Source: Nitrososphaerota archaeon | GTDB lineage: Archaea > Iainarchaeota > Iainarchaeia > Iainarchaeales > VGJJ01 | Assembly (NCBI GenBank): GCA_020053155.1 | Contig: JAGVNS010000088.1 | Span: 1-5,464, forward strand | Length of the DNA: 5,464 bases | Direction: 5' to 3' | Shown: piece by piece, positions 4,803 through 5,464 of the stretch | Layout of the letters: every line of letters begins with the position of its first letter | How positions within the stretch are numbered: the first letter of the stretch is position 1 | Made by a program: the position numbers and the translations under genes | Notes under the pieces: generated by a model | Databases searched by the model: none | What the model saw: only the letters and a program-made list of their open reading frames with translations | What the model was told of the DNA's origin: nothing

Positions 4803-5276
4803 TTAGAACTGTATAATGGTGTGGAGAAATTTGACTCCCAAATCCACTGCGCTCATGCTGTCGTCCGGGTTGGTGACGGCAAACAAAAGTCCTTTCTTGG
4901 CCGCGGCCGTTCCGAGACTAAGCTTTCCTTTTGCGTTGCGCCCCATTTGGCTCTTTTTTTTGATTTCAGCCCACTGCTCACGAGTAACAATTTTTACTCG
5001 CACGGGAAGTCTTTTCCTCGGATCCTTAAACACCGCCACAATGACTTTTTGCCCACTCCTGTTTTTTGCTTGTGCATAACCCGAGAATTGATATAGGCCC
5101 CGCTGCGCGTGAGTGAGGGGTGCTTCCCTTCGCGAGCGCGTGATTCCCTTTCGCGCGAGCCCAATTCGACTTAACCCGCGTGCGCGACCCGTGGATCGCA
5201 TTCCCTGGCGCGCAGGCCCTCTCAATGCCACCACGGGCATTCCCGGTTTGGGCCTCGGCTTGCTTGTCGTTTGCAT
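4803..5276 (-). CDS. Basic protein with Arg-rich N-terminus, function unknown
   Basis: The 157-aa product has two parts. Residues 1-55 are highly basic, rich in Arg, Gly and Pro (RGPARQGMRSTGRARG is typical) and probably disordered, like nucleic-acid-binding tails. Residues 58-157 look like a folded domain with beta strands such as KVIVAVFKD (77-85) and LPVRVKIVT (90-98), a helix around REQWAEIKKK, and a hydrophobic C-terminus. No Cys or recognisable catalytic motif is present, and I cannot assign a family. A TATA-like box lies about 26 nt before ATG 5276, supporting that start in a leaderless mRNA; GAAGGT touches the ATG and is too close to work as a ribosome binding site. ATG 5240 (M13) is an alternative. 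It is divergent from rfcL and convergent with the membrane-protein gene. The opposite-strand frames are shorter and lack a coding look. Confidence 0.75.
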   Translation of the reverse strand: MQTTSKPRPKPGMPVVALRGPARQGMRSTGRARGLSRIGLARKGITRSRREAPLTHAQRGLYQFSGYAQAKNRSGQKVIVAVFKDPRKRLPVRVKIVTREQWAEIKKKSQMGRNAKGKLSLGTAAAKKGLLFAVTNPDDSMSAVDLGVKFLHTIIQF

Positions 5277-5281
5277 ACCTT

Positions 5282-5309
5282 CTTTTATGTTTGCGAGCTT
5301 TTAAGTATT
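5282..5309. promoter_or_regulatory. Back-to-back TATA-like boxes for rfcL and the leftward basic-protein gene
   Basis: TTTTATGT (5282-5289) is centred about 27 nt before the rfcL ATG at 5313. TACTTAAAA (minus strand, 5307-5299) is centred about 26 nt before the leftward ATG at 5276. Each box lies next to the other gene's start, as expected of two overlapping leaderless archaeal promoters in a 36-bp spacer. Confidence 0.5.
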
Positions 5310-5312
5310 TAG

Positions 5313-5464
5313 ATGTGGACCTCCAAGCATACCCCCCAAGCGCTCTCTAAAATGGTGGGAAACCCAGACGTTTTGACCGAAATGAGGTTGTGGGCCCAGG
5401 CGTGGAAGCAGGGGCACCCCCCCAAACCCTTGCTTTTAGTCGGCCCCCCCGGCGTGGGGAAGAC
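5313..5464 (+). CDS. rfcL: Replication factor C large subunit, N-terminal fragment (cut by window end)
   Basis: RFC-L, with several copies of RFC-S, loads the PCNA sliding clamp onto primed DNA using ATP. The 50 visible codons begin MWTSKHTPQALSKMVGNPDV, matching the family's W-x-x-K-(Y/H)-x-P opening and the following VGN, and reach Walker A GPPGVGKT at about 45-52, the last Thr being completed outside the window. A PPKPLLLVGPP stretch before Walker A is typical of the large subunit, as is the Leu-Trp-Ala-Gln-Ala-Trp helix with the extra tryptophans; RFC-S usually has a different spacing here. HTP replaces the more common YRP. The start is supported by leaderless TATA spacing and by homology, since nothing upstream in frame looks conserved. 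Lengths and later motifs cannot be judged. Confidence 0.85.
   Translation, partial: MWTSKHTPQALSKMVGNPDVLTEMRLWAQAWKQGHPPKPLLLVGPPGVGK

Noticed and set aside
1..5464. CRISPR array, insertion sequence, tRNA or rRNA gene
   Set aside because: No regularly spaced repeats, transposase motifs, tRNA-like T-loop sequence or rRNA signature were found on either strand by eye.

Overview
The window reads as archaeal chromosome. It holds an Orc1/Cdc6-type initiator and the first 50 codons of the large subunit of the archaeal clamp loader (RFC-L), and its promoters look archaeal: TATA-like boxes sit about 26 nt upstream of several start codons, implying leaderless mRNAs, and GGTGA-type Shine-Dalgarno sites precede other genes. 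Compact packing, small proteins of unknown function and a short membrane-anchored protein with beta-helix-like sequence would fit a DPANN-type archaeon. That placement is an inference; no marker here fixes the phylum.

Layout. Positions 1-156 are an AT-rich and pyrimidine-rich intergenic stretch, possibly with the first 17 codons of a leftward gene (51 to 1). A complete orc1/cdc6 runs rightward (157-1290). A 380-bp intergenic region follows, holding short repeats, a possible bidirectional terminator and a leftward 35-codon zinc-ribbon gene (1512-1619). That small gene lies 51 bp downstream of purD (1671-3008, leftward) and is probably cotranscribed with it. From a repeat-rich divergent promoter region (3009-3181) a rightward three-gene cassette starts: a 295-aa basic coiled-coil protein with a possible HMG/YABBY-like motif, a 92-aa zinc-ribbon protein, and a 137-aa membrane-anchored protein. 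Converging on it from the right is a leftward 157-aa basic protein of unknown function (4803-5276). Its 36-bp upstream spacer seems to be shared, back to back, with rfcL (5313 to beyond the window end).

How the genes work together. Orc1/Cdc6 recognises origins and helps load the MCM helicase; RFC-L with RFC-S loads the PCNA clamp. Their presence some 4 kb apart suggests a replication-related neighbourhood and makes an origin next to orc1 worth testing, although I see no convincing origin box. PurD performs the second step of de novo IMP synthesis and is the only metabolic gene visible. The three-gene cassette and the basic leftward protein are the unexplained part. The tight spacing of the cassette, its clear ribosome binding sites and the mix of a putative nucleic-acid-binding coiled coil, a zinc ribbon and a membrane protein suggest one functional unit, but nothing in the sequence says what it does.
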